From Thermomonospora echinospora (GTDB lineage: Bacteria; Actinomycetota; Actinomycetes; Streptosporangiales; Streptosporangiaceae), in the NCBI RefSeq assembly GCF_900108175.1, contig NZ_FNVO01000014.1:124001-188000 (forward strand): a stretch of 64,000 bases of DNA, read 5' to 3'. The notes under the pieces are model-generated. The model did not search any database, was not told the DNA's origin, and worked only from the letters and a program-made list of their open reading frames with translations. Made by a program: the position numbers and the translations under genes. Of this stretch, positions 25,637 to 35,723 are shown in pieces; the stretch's first letter is position 1, and each line of letters begins with the position of its first letter.

Positions 25637-26833
25637 GTGAGCGCGTCCCACGTTTCCGAGCCGTCCCCGTCCTCTGGCGCCCCGGCCCCACCCGCCGACC
25701 GGGCCGACGACGCTTCCCCGCCCGCGCCGTCGGCGGTGCCGCAGATCCCCGAGCCCACCCCAGAGGAACTGCGGAACATCCCCGCCGACCGGCGGCTGGA
25801 ACTGCTGGAGCTGCAGCGCCAGCGCCTGGACGCCGAACGAGACCGGCGGCGGCACAGCAAGCACCAGTGGTTCAACAGCATCGGCATCCTGATCGGCGTC
25901 CTGGCCGCCGTCGCCGGCCTGGTCGCCACCGTCCTCACCTGGCGCGCCGGTCAGGACGAACTGCACATCGCCAAGGAAGGCCAGGTCACCGATCGCTATA
26001 CCAAGGCCGTCGAACAGCTCGGCTCCGACAAACGCGAGGTCCGTACCGCCGCCGTCTACGCCCTGGAACGCATCGCCCGCGACTCGGCCCGCGACCGGCC
26101 CACCATCATCGACGTCCTGGCCGCCTGCACCCGCGAACACGATCCCGCACCGGCGATCAAAGACGACGCGCTTCCTCCCGAGCCCGACACCGACGTCGCC
26201 GCCGCCCTCACCGTCCTCGGACGCCTGCCCCGCCCAGCCCCCGCCCCTTCCTCCCGACGCATCCTCATTCCTTCGTCCATTCACACCCTCGATCTACACT
26301 CCATCCGCGTACCCCACAGCCAGCTCTCCCGCGCGAACCTGAACGACGCGGACCTGACCGGCGCGAACCTAAGCGAGGCAAACCTGCGCGAAGCGACCCT
26401 GATTGACGCAGACCTGAACGACGTAGACCTGACCGGCGCGGACCTGAACGACGCAGACCTGACCCTCGTGGATCTGGTTGACGCAGACCTGAGCGGTGCG
26501 ACCCTGAGCGATGCGAACCTGCGCCGCGCGATTCTGGCCGACGCGGACCTGCGCGACGTGATCCTGAGCGATGCGAGCCTGACCGGCGCGTTCCTAAGCC
26601 GCGCGGACCTGAACGGCGCGATCCTGAGCCTCGCGGATCTGACCGGCGCGGATCTGACCGGTGCAGACCTGACCGACGCTTACCTGCTCGACGCGAACCT
26701 GACCGGCGCAGACCTAACCGACACTGACCTGACCGGAGCAAACCTGACCGGCGCGGACCTACGGAAAATCAAGGGGAAGTCAGCAGACGAGGTGCGCCGG
26801 GTTGCGCGGACTGACGCGACCACCCGGTTCTGA
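25637..26833 (+). CDS. Membrane-anchored pentapeptide-repeat protein
   Basis: A 398-residue protein. Residues 1-75 are proline/alanine-rich and then charged, residues about 79-101 are a transmembrane helix (SIGILIGVLAAVAGLVATVL), and residues 110-200 carry the actinobacterial module GQVTDRYTKAVEQLGSDKRE and AAVYALERIARDSARDRPTI. Residues about 230-378 contain some 29 A(D/N)Lxx pentapeptides (ANLNDADLTGANLSEANL...), which fold as a right-handed quadrilateral beta helix. The start is GTG 25637. Known pentapeptide proteins mimic DNA (Qnr, MfpA) or serve as scaffolds; the membrane-tethered class is uncharacterised. The repeat region is also visible as repeated DNA. Confidence 0.9.
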   Translation: MSASHVSEPSPSSGAPAPPADRADDASPPAPSAVPQIPEPTPEELRNIPADRRLELLELQRQRLDAERDRRRHSKHQWFNSIGILIGVLAAVAGLVATVLTWRAGQDELHIAKEGQVTDRYTKAVEQLGSDKREVRTAAVYALERIARDSARDRPTIIDVLAACTREHDPAPAIKDDALPPEPDTDVAAALTVLGRLPRPAPAPSSRRILIPSSIHTLDLHSIRVPHSQLSRANLNDADLTGANLSEANLREATLIDADLNDVDLTGADLNDADLTLVDLVDADLSGATLSDANLRRAILADADLRDVILSDASLTGAFLSRADLNGAILSLADLTGADLTGADLTDAYLLDANLTGADLTDTDLTGANLTGADLRKIKGKSADEVRRVARTDATTRF

Positions 26834-27058
26834 GAACTCGTGTGGCAGGTCGAACGGCTCTTCCCGACAGGTCCGAACCGGCCGGCGCCCTTCCACCGGC
26901 ATCATGTTCACCGAGAACCAGGCGGCCAGAGCCATCTCACCCGACCTGATGCCATGCAGGTCATGGCCTCGGACTCGCATCACCTTCGCTGAGACAGGAC
27001 AACCGGGGAAGGAGAACATCCTGCTCCCATCACCGAGACCGCCTTGGCCGCCCCGACG

Positions 27059-27290
27059 AGCAGGTCTGCGACGTGGTGTTCCCTGCGGTGGCTAGGGACG
27101 AGCAGGCGTTGCGGGAACTGGTGCACGAGCTCCGGACCAAAGCCGCAAGGCGGTCTCGTGGCCGGCCGCGAACGTGTGCGGCAAGGGGCGGCAGACCGAC
27201 CGGGTTCGAGCAGCGCTGCTGGCTGACCTGTGAGGACAAGCTCGAACAGCCTGCTCCGGACCGGATCCGCCGCATCACCGGCCGATCCGG
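27059..27290 (+). pseudogene. Scrambled Tn3-family transposase shreds
   Basis: Reading QVCDVVFPAVARDEQALREL and VHELRTK (27060-27150) resembles the middle of the N-terminal half of Tn3 transposases. A second piece, KLEQPAPDRIRRITG (about 27238-27285), resembles the segment EKVEQPAADRIRRIVGKAIS found at 35.2 kb, which normally lies earlier in the protein. The order is therefore reversed, a sign of rearrangement. The flanks 26834-27058 and 27290-27513 hold nothing I can name. Confidence 0.5.
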
Positions 27291-27513
27291 TGGGACATCA
27301 TCGCCAAGCGCTCGGCCCTCAGTGACGTCGATACGCCTCAGCCGCCGACCGACTCGTAGGGGATCGGTTCCCGATCCTTACCCCACAGCCGGGCGGTGCT
27401 TGTCGGTGGATGCAGGGATGCCTGGAGGGGGGTTCCGGCTGTCGCGGACGAATTCACCTGCGGCAGGCGAACGCGGGCGGTTCCTTGATCCGCGCGAGCG
27501 TAGGATCGGCGGC

Positions 27514-28251
27514 ATGGCAACGCGGCTCGTTCAGATCCATATGAAGGCTCAGGATGACGCGGCGCTCGGCCGGTTCTGGGCGCAGGCGCTTGGCTGGGGT
27601 ATCTCCAGCGAGGAGCCCGGCGTGACCAACCTTGAGCCCGTGGACTTCGTCTATCCCGATCCCGCCGCCGTCTGCATCGACATCGTTGCCGACCCGGCAC
27701 CCAAAACGGTGAAGAACCGCGTGCACATCGACCTTGCCACCACCTCGGCGGACCATCAGGCGGACCTGGTCGCGCGCCTGAAGGATCTCGGTGCGACGCC
27801 CACCGACGTGGGCCAGGGCGACGTGCCGTGGACGGTCCTGGCCGATCCGGAGGGCAACGAGTTCTGTGTGCTGGAGCCTCGATCGATTCACCGAGACACC
27901 GGGCCGATCGCCGTGGTGGTGGTCGACTGCGCGGATCCGCGGGCCATGGCCCGGTTCTGGGGCGAGGTGATGGACTGGACCCTGCACGAGGTGACCGACG
28001 AGCATGCGGTGCTGCGCTCCGCCAAGGGGGTCGGCCCGTATCTGGAGTTCCTGCGCACGCCCGGCGTGAAGACCGTGAGGAACCGCGTCCATCTCGACCT
28101 GCGGCCGTACCCCGGTGATGATCAAGCGGCGGAGGCGGCCCGGCTGCGGGCTCTCGGCGCCACCGACATCGACGTCGGCCAGGGCGATGTCCCGTGGACG
28201 GTCCTGGCCGATCCGGAGGGCAACGAGTTCTGCGTCCTCACCCCGCTCTGA
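27514..28251 (+). CDS. VOC-superfamily protein with two glyoxalase-like domains
   Basis: A 245-residue protein made of two tandem vicinal-oxygen-chelate domains, each ending in the same block GQGDVPWTVLADPEGNEFCV. Residues 1-123 begin MATRLVQIHMKAQDDAALGR; residues 130-245 begin IAVVVVDCADPRAMARFWGE. The block PEGNEFCVL is typical of the actinobacterial glyoxalase-like domain (Glyoxalase_6). The DNA of the shared block is nearly identical in both halves, so the duplication is recent or under conversion. The start is ATG 27514. Family functions range from antibiotic binding to lyases; the substrate is unknown. It stands alone between Tn3 fragments. Confidence 0.9.
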   Translation: MATRLVQIHMKAQDDAALGRFWAQALGWGISSEEPGVTNLEPVDFVYPDPAAVCIDIVADPAPKTVKNRVHIDLATTSADHQADLVARLKDLGATPTDVGQGDVPWTVLADPEGNEFCVLEPRSIHRDTGPIAVVVVDCADPRAMARFWGEVMDWTLHEVTDEHAVLRSAKGVGPYLEFLRTPGVKTVRNRVHLDLRPYPGDDQAAEAARLRALGATDIDVGQGDVPWTVLADPEGNEFCVLTPL

Positions 28252-28566
28252 CGCAGAGCCAAGCTGACCCTCCCGTCGGCTCTGCCGGGCTGCCCATGTG
28301 CGCCTGGTCATACAGCGTTTGAGGCCGCGCGCAATCCGGGTGTCGGTAAGACTCGTGCAACCAGGTACAAGGGTTTGAGTTAGCCCAGGTCAGCGCAGGT
28401 TCCGGGGCATCGGGTGGACGCTTCGGAGGCTACCGGGTGTGAGTAGTTGCGGTACAGAAAGTGCCGCTGAGATTGATCTCGGTTGGCCAGCACATCTGCC
28501 GGGGGTGCCGCCGGGCTTCATGGAAAGATCGTCCGGCGGGCGTCGGCGCTGGCTACGGTCCGCCTC
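28252..28566. other. Region before the Tn3 transposase, no gene seen
   Basis: I looked for a 38-bp Tn3 terminal repeat here, and for the 61-bp type found at 36.7 and 39.6 kb, and found neither. The left end of the transposon is therefore not identified. Confidence 0.35.
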
Positions 28567-31500
28567 GTGCCGGTGGAGTTTCTGACTGATGAGCAGGCCG
28601 AGGCGTACGGGGCGTTCACCGAAGTGCCCACGCGCCCGGAGCTGGAGCGGTTCTTCTTCCTCGACGATGACGACCGCGATCTAATCGCCCTGCGTCGCAC
28701 GGACGCGCACCGGCTGGGCATGGCGGTGCAGATCTGCACGGTCCGCTACATCGGCCGGTTCCTGGATGAGGACCCGCTCGCGGTGCCCTGGGAGGCCGTG
28801 GAGTACCTGGCCGGGCAACTCGGCATCGCCGATGCCTCGTGCGTGAAGCGGTACCCGGAGCGGCGCAGGACGCCGTACGAGCACGCGGCAGAGATCCAGG
28901 AGCGGTTCAAGTACCGCGACTTCACCGACCGGCGGTGGGGTCGGGAGTTCCGCGGCTTCCTGTACGGGCGGGCGTGGACGCACGCCGAGGGGCCGGTGGC
29001 GCTGTTCAACCACGCGGTGACGTGGCTGCGGAAGAACCGGGTGCTGCTGCCCGGGGTGCCGGTGCTGGCCCGGCAGGTGTCCGAGGCCCGTACGGCGGCC
29101 GAGCGGCGTCTGTACGAGGCGGTGACACGGGCTGCGCACCGGGCCGATCCTGCGCTCGCGCGGCGCTGGCTGAGCTGCTGGTGGTGCCGGAGGGCAGGCG
29201 GGTCTCGGAGCTGGAGCGGCTGCGCACGCCGCCGGTGAAGTCGACGGGGACCGCGATGGTGCGGGCCATGGAGCGGGTGGAGGAGATCTCCGCGTTCGCG
29301 CTGGGCCGGGTGAACCTGTCGCGGGTGCCGGTGAACCGGCTGTCCGCGCTGGCCCGGTACGGGCAGCTGAGCAAGGCGCAGACGATCGAGCGGGCGCCGG
29401 AGCCGCGGCGGACCGCGCTGCTGACGGCGGTGGTGCGGCAGCTGGAGGCGCAGGCGGTCGACGACGCGCTGGACTTGTTCGGGGTGCTGATGGCGAACCG
29501 GCTGATCAGCCCGGCCCGGCGGGCGTCGGACCGGGAGCGGCTGGCGAGGCTGCCGCAGCTGGAGAAGGCGGCGCGCATCTTGGCGAAGGCGTCGAAGATC
29601 CTCACCGAGGAACTGGACCTGGTCGCCGAGCACGAGGCGGACCTGGACGTCGGTGCGCTGTGGGCGGCGGTGGAGGAGGCCGTGCCGCGTACGGCAGTGG
29701 CCGGCGCGGTTGCAACCATTGAGGCCCTGGTGCCCGAGGACAACGGGTCGGCCGAGGCGGCGATGCGCGAGAAGCTAGCCCTGCGCTACAACACGGTGCG
29801 CCCGTTTCTGTCGCTGCTGGGCGAGTCGGACGCGCTCGGTGCCGCCCCGGCCGGGCGGCGCATCCTGAAGGCGGTGCGCCACCTGCCCGCGCTGTTGCGC
29901 CGCCGGGTCAAGGATCGGCCGCTGCTGCCCTGGGAGATCGACGCCGAGCTGGTCCCGGCGATGTGGAAGCGCGCGGTGTTCTCCAATGCCAAGCTGCCGC
30001 AGGGCGCGGTCGACCGCGACGCGTACGTGGTGTGCGTGCTGGAGCAGCTGCATCGCGCGCTGAATCGGCGCGACGTGTTCGCCTCGCCGTCGAACCGGTG
30101 GGCGGACCCGCGCGCCCGGCTGCTGGACGGTCCGCGGTGGGAGGTGATGCGCGCGGACGTCCTGGCGGGCCTGTCCTTGACCGAGGAGGCCAGCGAGCAC
30201 CTGGCCCAGCTCACGCGCGGTCTGGATGCGGCATGGCGGCAGATGGCCGACCGCTTGGAGGGGGCCGGCGACGACGCGAAGGTGGAGATTGTCGTCCCCG
30301 AGGGCGGCGGACGCGCCCGCCTGTCGGTGGACAAGCTCGGCGCTGTGGGCGAGCCGGAGTCGCTGACCTGGCTGAAGACCACCACGGAGACGATGCTCCC
30401 TCGGATCGACCTGCCGGATCTGCTGTTCGAGGTCCGCTCCTGGACTGGGTTCCTCGACGCCTTCGGCCACGTCTCCGAGCGGCGCACCCGCATGGAGGGG
30501 CTGCTCGTTTCCCTGGTCGCGCTGTTGGTGGCGGAGAGCTGCAACATCGGCTTGACCCCGGTCATCGACCCGGAGAACAAGGCGCTGACCCGCTCGCGCC
30601 TGTCCCATGTCGACCAGAACTACCTGCGCGCCGACACCATCGCGGCGGCGAACGCCGCGCTGATCGGCGCCCAGTCCCGCATCGAGCTGGCCCAGATGTG
30701 GGGCGGCGGGCTGCTCGCCTCCGTCGACGGCCTGCGCTTTGTCGTCCCGGTCAAGAGCATCAACACCGGCCCGTCGCCCAAGTACTACGGCTACAAACGC
30801 GGCGTGACCTGGCTGAACGCCGTCAACGACCAGGTCGCGGGGATCGGTGCGACGGTCGTGCGCGGCACCCCGCGCGACAGCCTCTACACGCTGGACACGC
30901 TGCTGAACCTCGATGGCGGGGTGAAGCCGGAGATGGTCGCGACCGACAACGCCTCGTACTTCGACATGGCCTTCGGTCTGTACAAGATGCTCGGCTTCCG
31001 CTTCGCCCCCGCTTCCGCGATCTTCAGGACCAGAGGTTCTGGCGAGCCGACCTGCCCGACGGGGAGGCGCCGGCCGCCGGGTACGGGCCGCTGGAGGTCG
31101 TCGCGTGCAACAAGGTGAACCTCAAGCGGATCGCCACGCACTGGCCGGACATGCTCCGCGTCGCCGGGTCGCTCATCACGAACCAGGTTCGCGCCTACGA
31201 CCTGCTGCGCATGTTCGGCCGCGAGGGCCACCCGACCCCGCTCGGCGCCGCGTTCGCCGAGTATGGGCGGATCGACAAGACCATGCACCTGCTTGCCCTG
31301 GTCGACCCGGTCGACGACACCTACCGCCGACTGATGAACCGGCAGCTGACCGTGCAGGAGTCCCGCCACCGCCTGGCCCGCGCGATCTGCCACGGCGGCC
31401 GGGGCCAGATCCGCCAGGCGTACCGCGAGGGCCAGGAGGACCAGCTCGCCGCCCTCGGCCTAGTCCTCAACGCCGTGGTCCTGTGGAACACCCGCTACCT

Positions 31501-31699
31501 GGACGCCGCCGTTGCCCAGCTTTGGGCCGAGGGCCGTGAGATCAAGGACGAGGACGTCGCCCGGCTCTCCCCGCTCAAGGACCGGCACATCAACTTCCTG
31601 GGCCGCTACCTGTTCAACATCAAGGCCAGCGGCCCCGGTCAGGGCCTGCGTCCTCTCCGGGACCCGGGCGCCGTCGAAGACGACGAGGACAACGACTGA
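28567..31699 (+). pseudogene. tnpA: Tn3-family transposase, nearly full length with two frameshifts
   Basis: If joined, the three frames give a protein of about 1040 residues, normal for Tn3 TnpA. Frame one begins at GTG 28567 with VPVEFLTDEQAEAYGAF. Near 29152-29165 the frame shifts, reading ALAELLVVPEGRRVSELERL onward. Near 31006-31010 a second shift occurs at a run of five C; one more C would restore PRFRDLQDQRFWRADLPDGE. Catalytic-core elements are present: SVDGLRFVVPVKSINTG (first Asp), ATDNASYFDMAFG (second Asp) and the C-terminal helical part with EGQEDQLAALGLVLNAVVLW. The single-base changes could be sequencing errors, in which case the gene would be intact. No flanking inverted repeats were identified. 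Confidence 0.9.
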
Positions 31700-31748
31700 A
31701 CCGGCCCGCGACGTACGGTGGAGACGTGGCACGTACCAGCCCGAGCTG

Positions 31749-33113
31749 TCAGAACGGTGGTTCGGTGGAGTAGGCACCGTCCCAGGCGGGTGTGATCGGT
31801 TTGGTCCTCGGCTGCCGGAGGACTCGTACAGCGTCTTCGATGCGGCCGAGGTCGATGAGGCGCTCGGCACGGAGAGAGCTATTGAATGTCGGGTGCTGTT
31901 CGAGGACTGCGGCGGCTTCCTCGGTGCGGCCGGCTTCGGCGAGCACGTCGGACAGTGCCCAGGCCGCATACCAGGTGTCGCCCTCGGCGTGCGCCCGCGC
32001 CTGCTCAATCGCTTCATCGAGCAGGCCGCAGTCGGCCATGAGCGGAAGCCGCATCCGGAAGAAGTCCCATTCCTCCTTGCCGCCGCTTCGCGCCTTGAGG
32101 GCATCGAGGTAGGCCAGGCCGTCCCGGGGCCGGCCGTGGTCGGCGTACAGGGTGCAAAGAGTGTGGACAATCCAGTCCTCCGCGCCGCCGGGCCGTTCGG
32201 CGAGCGCGCGCATCACCTCGATCGTCTCGTCGCCCCGTCCGTGCCGGACCAGGAGCTCGGACAGCGGGACAGCCACATGCCACATACCGTCCGGCGTAGC
32301 ACCGAACGTGCGGTAGGCGGCGATCGCGCCTTCCACGTCGCCGCGTTCCTCCAGCACTTCGGCAAGGCGCTGCACGGCGTGCCCGTGGAACTCGGACGCC
32401 GCGTACGCACGCAGTTCCGTGATCCGATCGTGCCTGGCCAGCAGGTCGGCCAGCTGGTCACGGCCGTTGACGGAGGTGGCCTCGCGGGTGTGCAGCAGGG
32501 CGATCGCCTCCTCGATCCGGCCCTGGCGTTCCCTGATCGTGGCGAGCAGGTCGACTGCGTTGGACGGTTCCATCCGGAGGTTGTTGCAGTCGGGGTCGTT
32601 GCAAGCGGGGACCGCCGCTTCTACCCGGGACTCCAACAGGGCCGCCGCTTCCTCGTCCATGCCCGCCGCTTCGGCGACGTCGACCAGGCACTCGGCGAGG
32701 AACCAGTCCTGGATCCCGGCGCGCAGCAGCATGAACGCCTCGCCGCTGTGGCCGTGGCGGGCCAGCAGGCGCGCGAAGAAGACCAGCGCCAGCCGGTCAC
32801 CGGCCTCCGCGTACGGGCGGGACACCGCGATCGCCTCCTCCACCCGGCCCCAGCCCTCCAGCAGCTCCGCTCGGGCTCGGGCCGCCGGCCACCAATTCGT
32901 GGCGATGTACGGAGCGAGCACCTCCAACGCCTGCTCGCGCTGGCCCCGATGCCCGAGCAGCCGTGCCCACTCCAGCGCGCAGAACCACTCCCCGCGGCCG
33001 GCCTGGAACTCCACTTCCCGCTCATGACCGAGTTCGAGAAGCCGCGCCACCAGCAGCGGAGGAATGCAGCCCGTCAACGTTCGAGCCCGGTAGTCAAGAT
33101 CAGCAGCGTCCAC
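31749..33113 (-). CDS. Tetratricopeptide-repeat-like protein of unknown function
   Basis: A protein of about 454 residues made of repeated helical hairpins with TPR-like spacing (ALEVLAPYIATNWWPAARAR, EEAIAVSRPYAEAGDRLALV, IEEAIALLHTREATSVNGRD, DVEGAIAAYRTFGATPDGMW). A PACNDPDCNNL motif in the middle has two cysteines. There is no signal peptide or membrane helix. The start chosen is GTG 33113, with AAGGTG upstream; the frame is open to 33164. In streptomycete-like genomes similar proteins are scattered singly, often near insertion sequences. It lies between the Tn3 transposase and a divergent beta-propeller gene. Confidence 0.85.
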   Translation of the reverse strand: MDAADLDYRARTLTGCIPPLLVARLLELGHEREVEFQAGRGEWFCALEWARLLGHRGQREQALEVLAPYIATNWWPAARARAELLEGWGRVEEAIAVSRPYAEAGDRLALVFFARLLARHGHSGEAFMLLRAGIQDWFLAECLVDVAEAAGMDEEAAALLESRVEAAVPACNDPDCNNLRMEPSNAVDLLATIRERQGRIEEAIALLHTREATSVNGRDQLADLLARHDRITELRAYAASEFHGHAVQRLAEVLEERGDVEGAIAAYRTFGATPDGMWHVAVPLSELLVRHGRGDETIEVMRALAERPGGAEDWIVHTLCTLYADHGRPRDGLAYLDALKARSGGKEEWDFFRMRLPLMADCGLLDEAIEQARAHAEGDTWYAAWALSDVLAEAGRTEEAAAVLEQHPTFNSSLRAERLIDLGRIEDAVRVLRQPRTKPITPAWDGAYSTEPPF

Positions 33114-33306
33114 GACAGCGCACCTTAGCCCTCGCCACCGACACGGCCCGCACGTCGGAGCCATCGCACGGGAAGACAGGCGTCAAAAAACCTTGGTTTC
33201 TTGAAGACCGCGAGGGGCGTTAGCCTACGCCGGGATGCGGTCGAATCGGGGCTCACTGCCCACGAGCCGAGGTAAGGGCTGCATAGCTGACATATGGGGA
33301 ACGTGC

Positions 33307-34539
33307 GTGGTCGCGCTGCGGACAGTACGGCTGCCGGGACAGGTGTGGGGCTTGGCGGCGCCCGACCAGTCCGGCCCGCTTTTCGTCACCAGCTATCGCG
33401 GCCGCGATCCACTGGGGACGGTGCTCACCGCGCTGGATGTCTCCGGACAGGTTCTCTGGCAGCGGGAGTTCGAGGGCCATCCCGGCCCGCCTCGAGTCAG
33501 CAGCGACACCGGGAACGTCTGGATCGCCCATCGAACGCCAGGCCATGACGTGGTCTGTGAGATCGACGCTTCGGGCACCGTTGTCCAGAAGATCGCACCG
33601 ATACGTGAGCGAAGCGAGCGGCTCTGCGCTTTCGCGGTGCTCGGGCAGCAGGTCATCACTGCATGGCTCCGGGTCGAGCGCGGACGATTGGTTCTCGCCG
33701 GCCGCGCACCCCGGATCGCGCTCCACGACCACGACGGCGGGATCCGCTGGTCCACTCCAACGGCTCTGGGCAAGATCTCTTACCCGGGAGTCGTCGAAGT
33801 CGGCGTCGATACCGGTTGGGAGGTTCGGCCGATGCGGCCCTGGTCGCCGCGCTCCATCCGGGCTCACCGCCGGACACCGCTGATGGTCGCGGGAGATCGG
33901 GTGGCGGCCACGTTCAGCGACGACAGCAGCGGCATCGCCGTCACGTTCTTCCTCGATGCCGGGGACGGGCGCCTGATCGCGGCCACACCACCGGGGCCAA
34001 CCGAGCACAAGGCGATCCTTGGCCCGGGTGAGTTCCTGATCGGCTCGCAAGGCTACGGAGCGTTCTCCACCAGCCACTACGACGTGGATGGCACCGTCGT
34101 GCGCCGGTGGCCCACGCACACGATGCCGCTCGTCGACAGCAAGGGCCGCATCCGCGGACCGGAGTTCGAGAACGTGACGCCGTCGCGTTCTCACTTCATC
34201 GCCCTCGAATCGGACGGCACGGTACGCAAGGGCCCGCACCTGTCGGGCTATTACACCTCTTACCCGGTCCTGGACCGCGATGGCACCGCGGTCTTCTGGC
34301 GTGACGGCCGGCTCTTGGCCGTCTCTGCTGAGCTTCAGTCACGGGAGCTGCTCGCATCCCCGGATGATCGGCGCAACGTCATGAGCCGTACCGTCCTGCT
34401 CGAACGCGGACAGATCGCGTTCGCTCTGGGTGACGAGCTTCTGCTGGTGTCAGACACGGGGCTGAGCACCATGGACGATGGACCCTGGCCCTGCGCCAAC
34501 GGAGGGCTGCACAGCAATCCTGTTCTGCAGGCGGAATGA
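33307..34539 (+). CDS. Beta-propeller-like (PQQ-like/WD-type) protein of unknown function
   Basis: About 410 residues with repeating beta blades marked by patterns such as TALDVSGQVLWQREFEG, CEIDASGTVVQKIAPIRE, ALHDHDGGIRWSTPTALG, ALESDGTVRKGPHLSGYY and AVFWRDGRLLAVSAELQ, in the manner of PQQ-like repeat propellers. No signal peptide is seen, so it is probably cytoplasmic. The start GTG 33307 is preceded by GGGGAA; a longer frame from 33235 lacks support. It is divergent from the TPR gene across about 190 bases, so the two may be co-regulated. The function is unknown. Confidence 0.75.
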   Translation: MVALRTVRLPGQVWGLAAPDQSGPLFVTSYRGRDPLGTVLTALDVSGQVLWQREFEGHPGPPRVSSDTGNVWIAHRTPGHDVVCEIDASGTVVQKIAPIRERSERLCAFAVLGQQVITAWLRVERGRLVLAGRAPRIALHDHDGGIRWSTPTALGKISYPGVVEVGVDTGWEVRPMRPWSPRSIRAHRRTPLMVAGDRVAATFSDDSSGIAVTFFLDAGDGRLIAATPPGPTEHKAILGPGEFLIGSQGYGAFSTSHYDVDGTVVRRWPTHTMPLVDSKGRIRGPEFENVTPSRSHFIALESDGTVRKGPHLSGYYTSYPVLDRDGTAVFWRDGRLLAVSAELQSRELLASPDDRRNVMSRTVLLERGQIAFALGDELLLVSDTGLSTMDDGPWPCANGGLHSNPVLQAE

Positions 34540-34605
34540 CGACACCGATTCGAGCGCTAACCTGCCCGCCATGGTCAAGTTCCGTCCGTCCCAGGATGTT
34601 CGATA

Positions 34606-34827
34606 ATGCCGCTGCCCGGTTCCCGCACCAAGTCCACCGACCTGTGGCTACTGCCGTCGGACGAAGAGCTGCTGGACGCCGGTGTCGACCGAGCGCTTCC
34701 CGGTGCCGGATGGATGTGCAGCCATCCCGGCCCGGTCGGGCTCCATCATGTGCACCTACACCGGTCCGTTCGGCAGGTGATGGAATACGGCGGCCGCCAG
34801 TCCTTCATCCCGCTGCCGGCGCGGGCC
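34606..34827 (+). pseudogene. 5' part of an unknown gene cut by a Tn3 fragment
   Basis: The frame reads MPLPGSRTKSTDLWLLPSDE, ELLDAGVDRALPGAGWMCSH and PGPVGLHHVHLHRSVRQVME, well-formed protein sequence. At about 34828 it meets minus-strand Tn3 sequence and the frame becomes meaningless. The family is not recognised. It starts 66 bases after the beta-propeller gene on the same strand, so it may have been its operon partner. Confidence 0.5.
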
Positions 34828-35326
34828 TTGATGTCGTGCGGGTGGACCCGCAGATGCGACGGCGCCTCGGCTGACACGCGCGCCCGCCACCCTTGAAGGA
34901 CCTTCGGCGCGACATCCGCGAACAGACCGTCTGGAAGACCGATCGCGCTGATCGAGCGGAGCTTGAACACCTCCTTCTCGATCGTCTTCACGCTCACGTT
35001 CCCCGGCTCCTCACGGATCTTCGCGAAGAGGTCGACACCCGTCACCTCCTCGGCGTCGAACAGAGCACCGTCCTCAGTTCCGGCCTGGTCCTCCTCGGTG
35101 CCCGGGTCGGCGGACTGCGCGATCAACGCGAGCATCCGCGCCACCGCCTCAGCCGGCACCCTGCTCGCGATCAGAGCGGTCTGAGCCTTCTCCGCCTGGC
35201 TGATCGCCTTCCCCACGATCCGGCGGATCCGGTCCGCCGCAGGCTGCTCGACCTTCTCCTCCCGCAGGTGCGCCAGCAGCTCCGCCCGCACCCGGTCAGT
35301 TTGACGCTCCTTCCACCAGGCGTACC
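34828..35326 (-). pseudogene. Tn3-family transposase fragment (N-terminal half, interior)
   Basis: The minus strand encodes WKERQTDRVRAELLAHLREE, KVEQPAADRIRRIVGKAISQ, LFDAEEVTGVDLFAKIREEP and EKEVFKLRSISAIGLPDGLF, ending near HLRVHPHDIK, which is the N-terminal half of a Tn3 transposase different from the 28.6 kb copy. It lacks a start and the catalytic half. It abuts, head to tail, a plus-strand C-terminal fragment, so an inversion junction lies near 35326. Confidence 0.85.
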
Positions 35327-35610
35327 GCGACGGGAGGGAAGACCAACTCGGCGCCCTCGGCCTGGTCCTCAACACCGTGGTGCTGTGGACGACCCGGTAC
35401 ATCGACGCCGCCGTCGACCAACTCCGCGCCGAGGGCCACGAGATCGTGGGCGAGGACGTCGCCCGGCTCTCCCCGCTCAAGCATCGCAACCTCAACGTGC
35501 TCGGCCGCTACAGCTTCACCGCCTCCACCGCGGCCGGAGGCGACTTGCGGCCCCTGCGCGACCTGGCCGCGCCGGAACTGGACGAGGACGACGACGGCGG
35601 GCAGGAGTGA
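35327..35610 (+). pseudogene. Tn3-family transposase C-terminal fragment
   Basis: The frame reads EDQLGALGLVLNTVVLWTTR, YIDAAVDQLRAEGHEIVGED and VARLSPLKHRNLNVLGRYSF, parallel to the C terminus of the 28.6-31.7 kb transposase (EDQLAALGLVLNAVVLWNTR). Identity is high but not complete. It ends with a normal stop at 35610. It has no catalytic core. Confidence 0.85.
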
Positions 35611-35723
35611 GCGTCAGGAGCCGACCAGGGCAATGATCAGCTTGTGCGCGGCGTCTTACTCAGCCGCTTCGCGGCGGTCGCGGTCCGCCCCCGCAGAGGC
35701 GGTACTGACAGTCCGACGTTCGC

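Noticed and set aside
26335-26765. Short tandem DNA repeats that could look like a CRISPR or VNTR
   Set aside because: They are the codons of pentapeptide repeats (A-D/N-L-x-x), in frame and without spacer structure.
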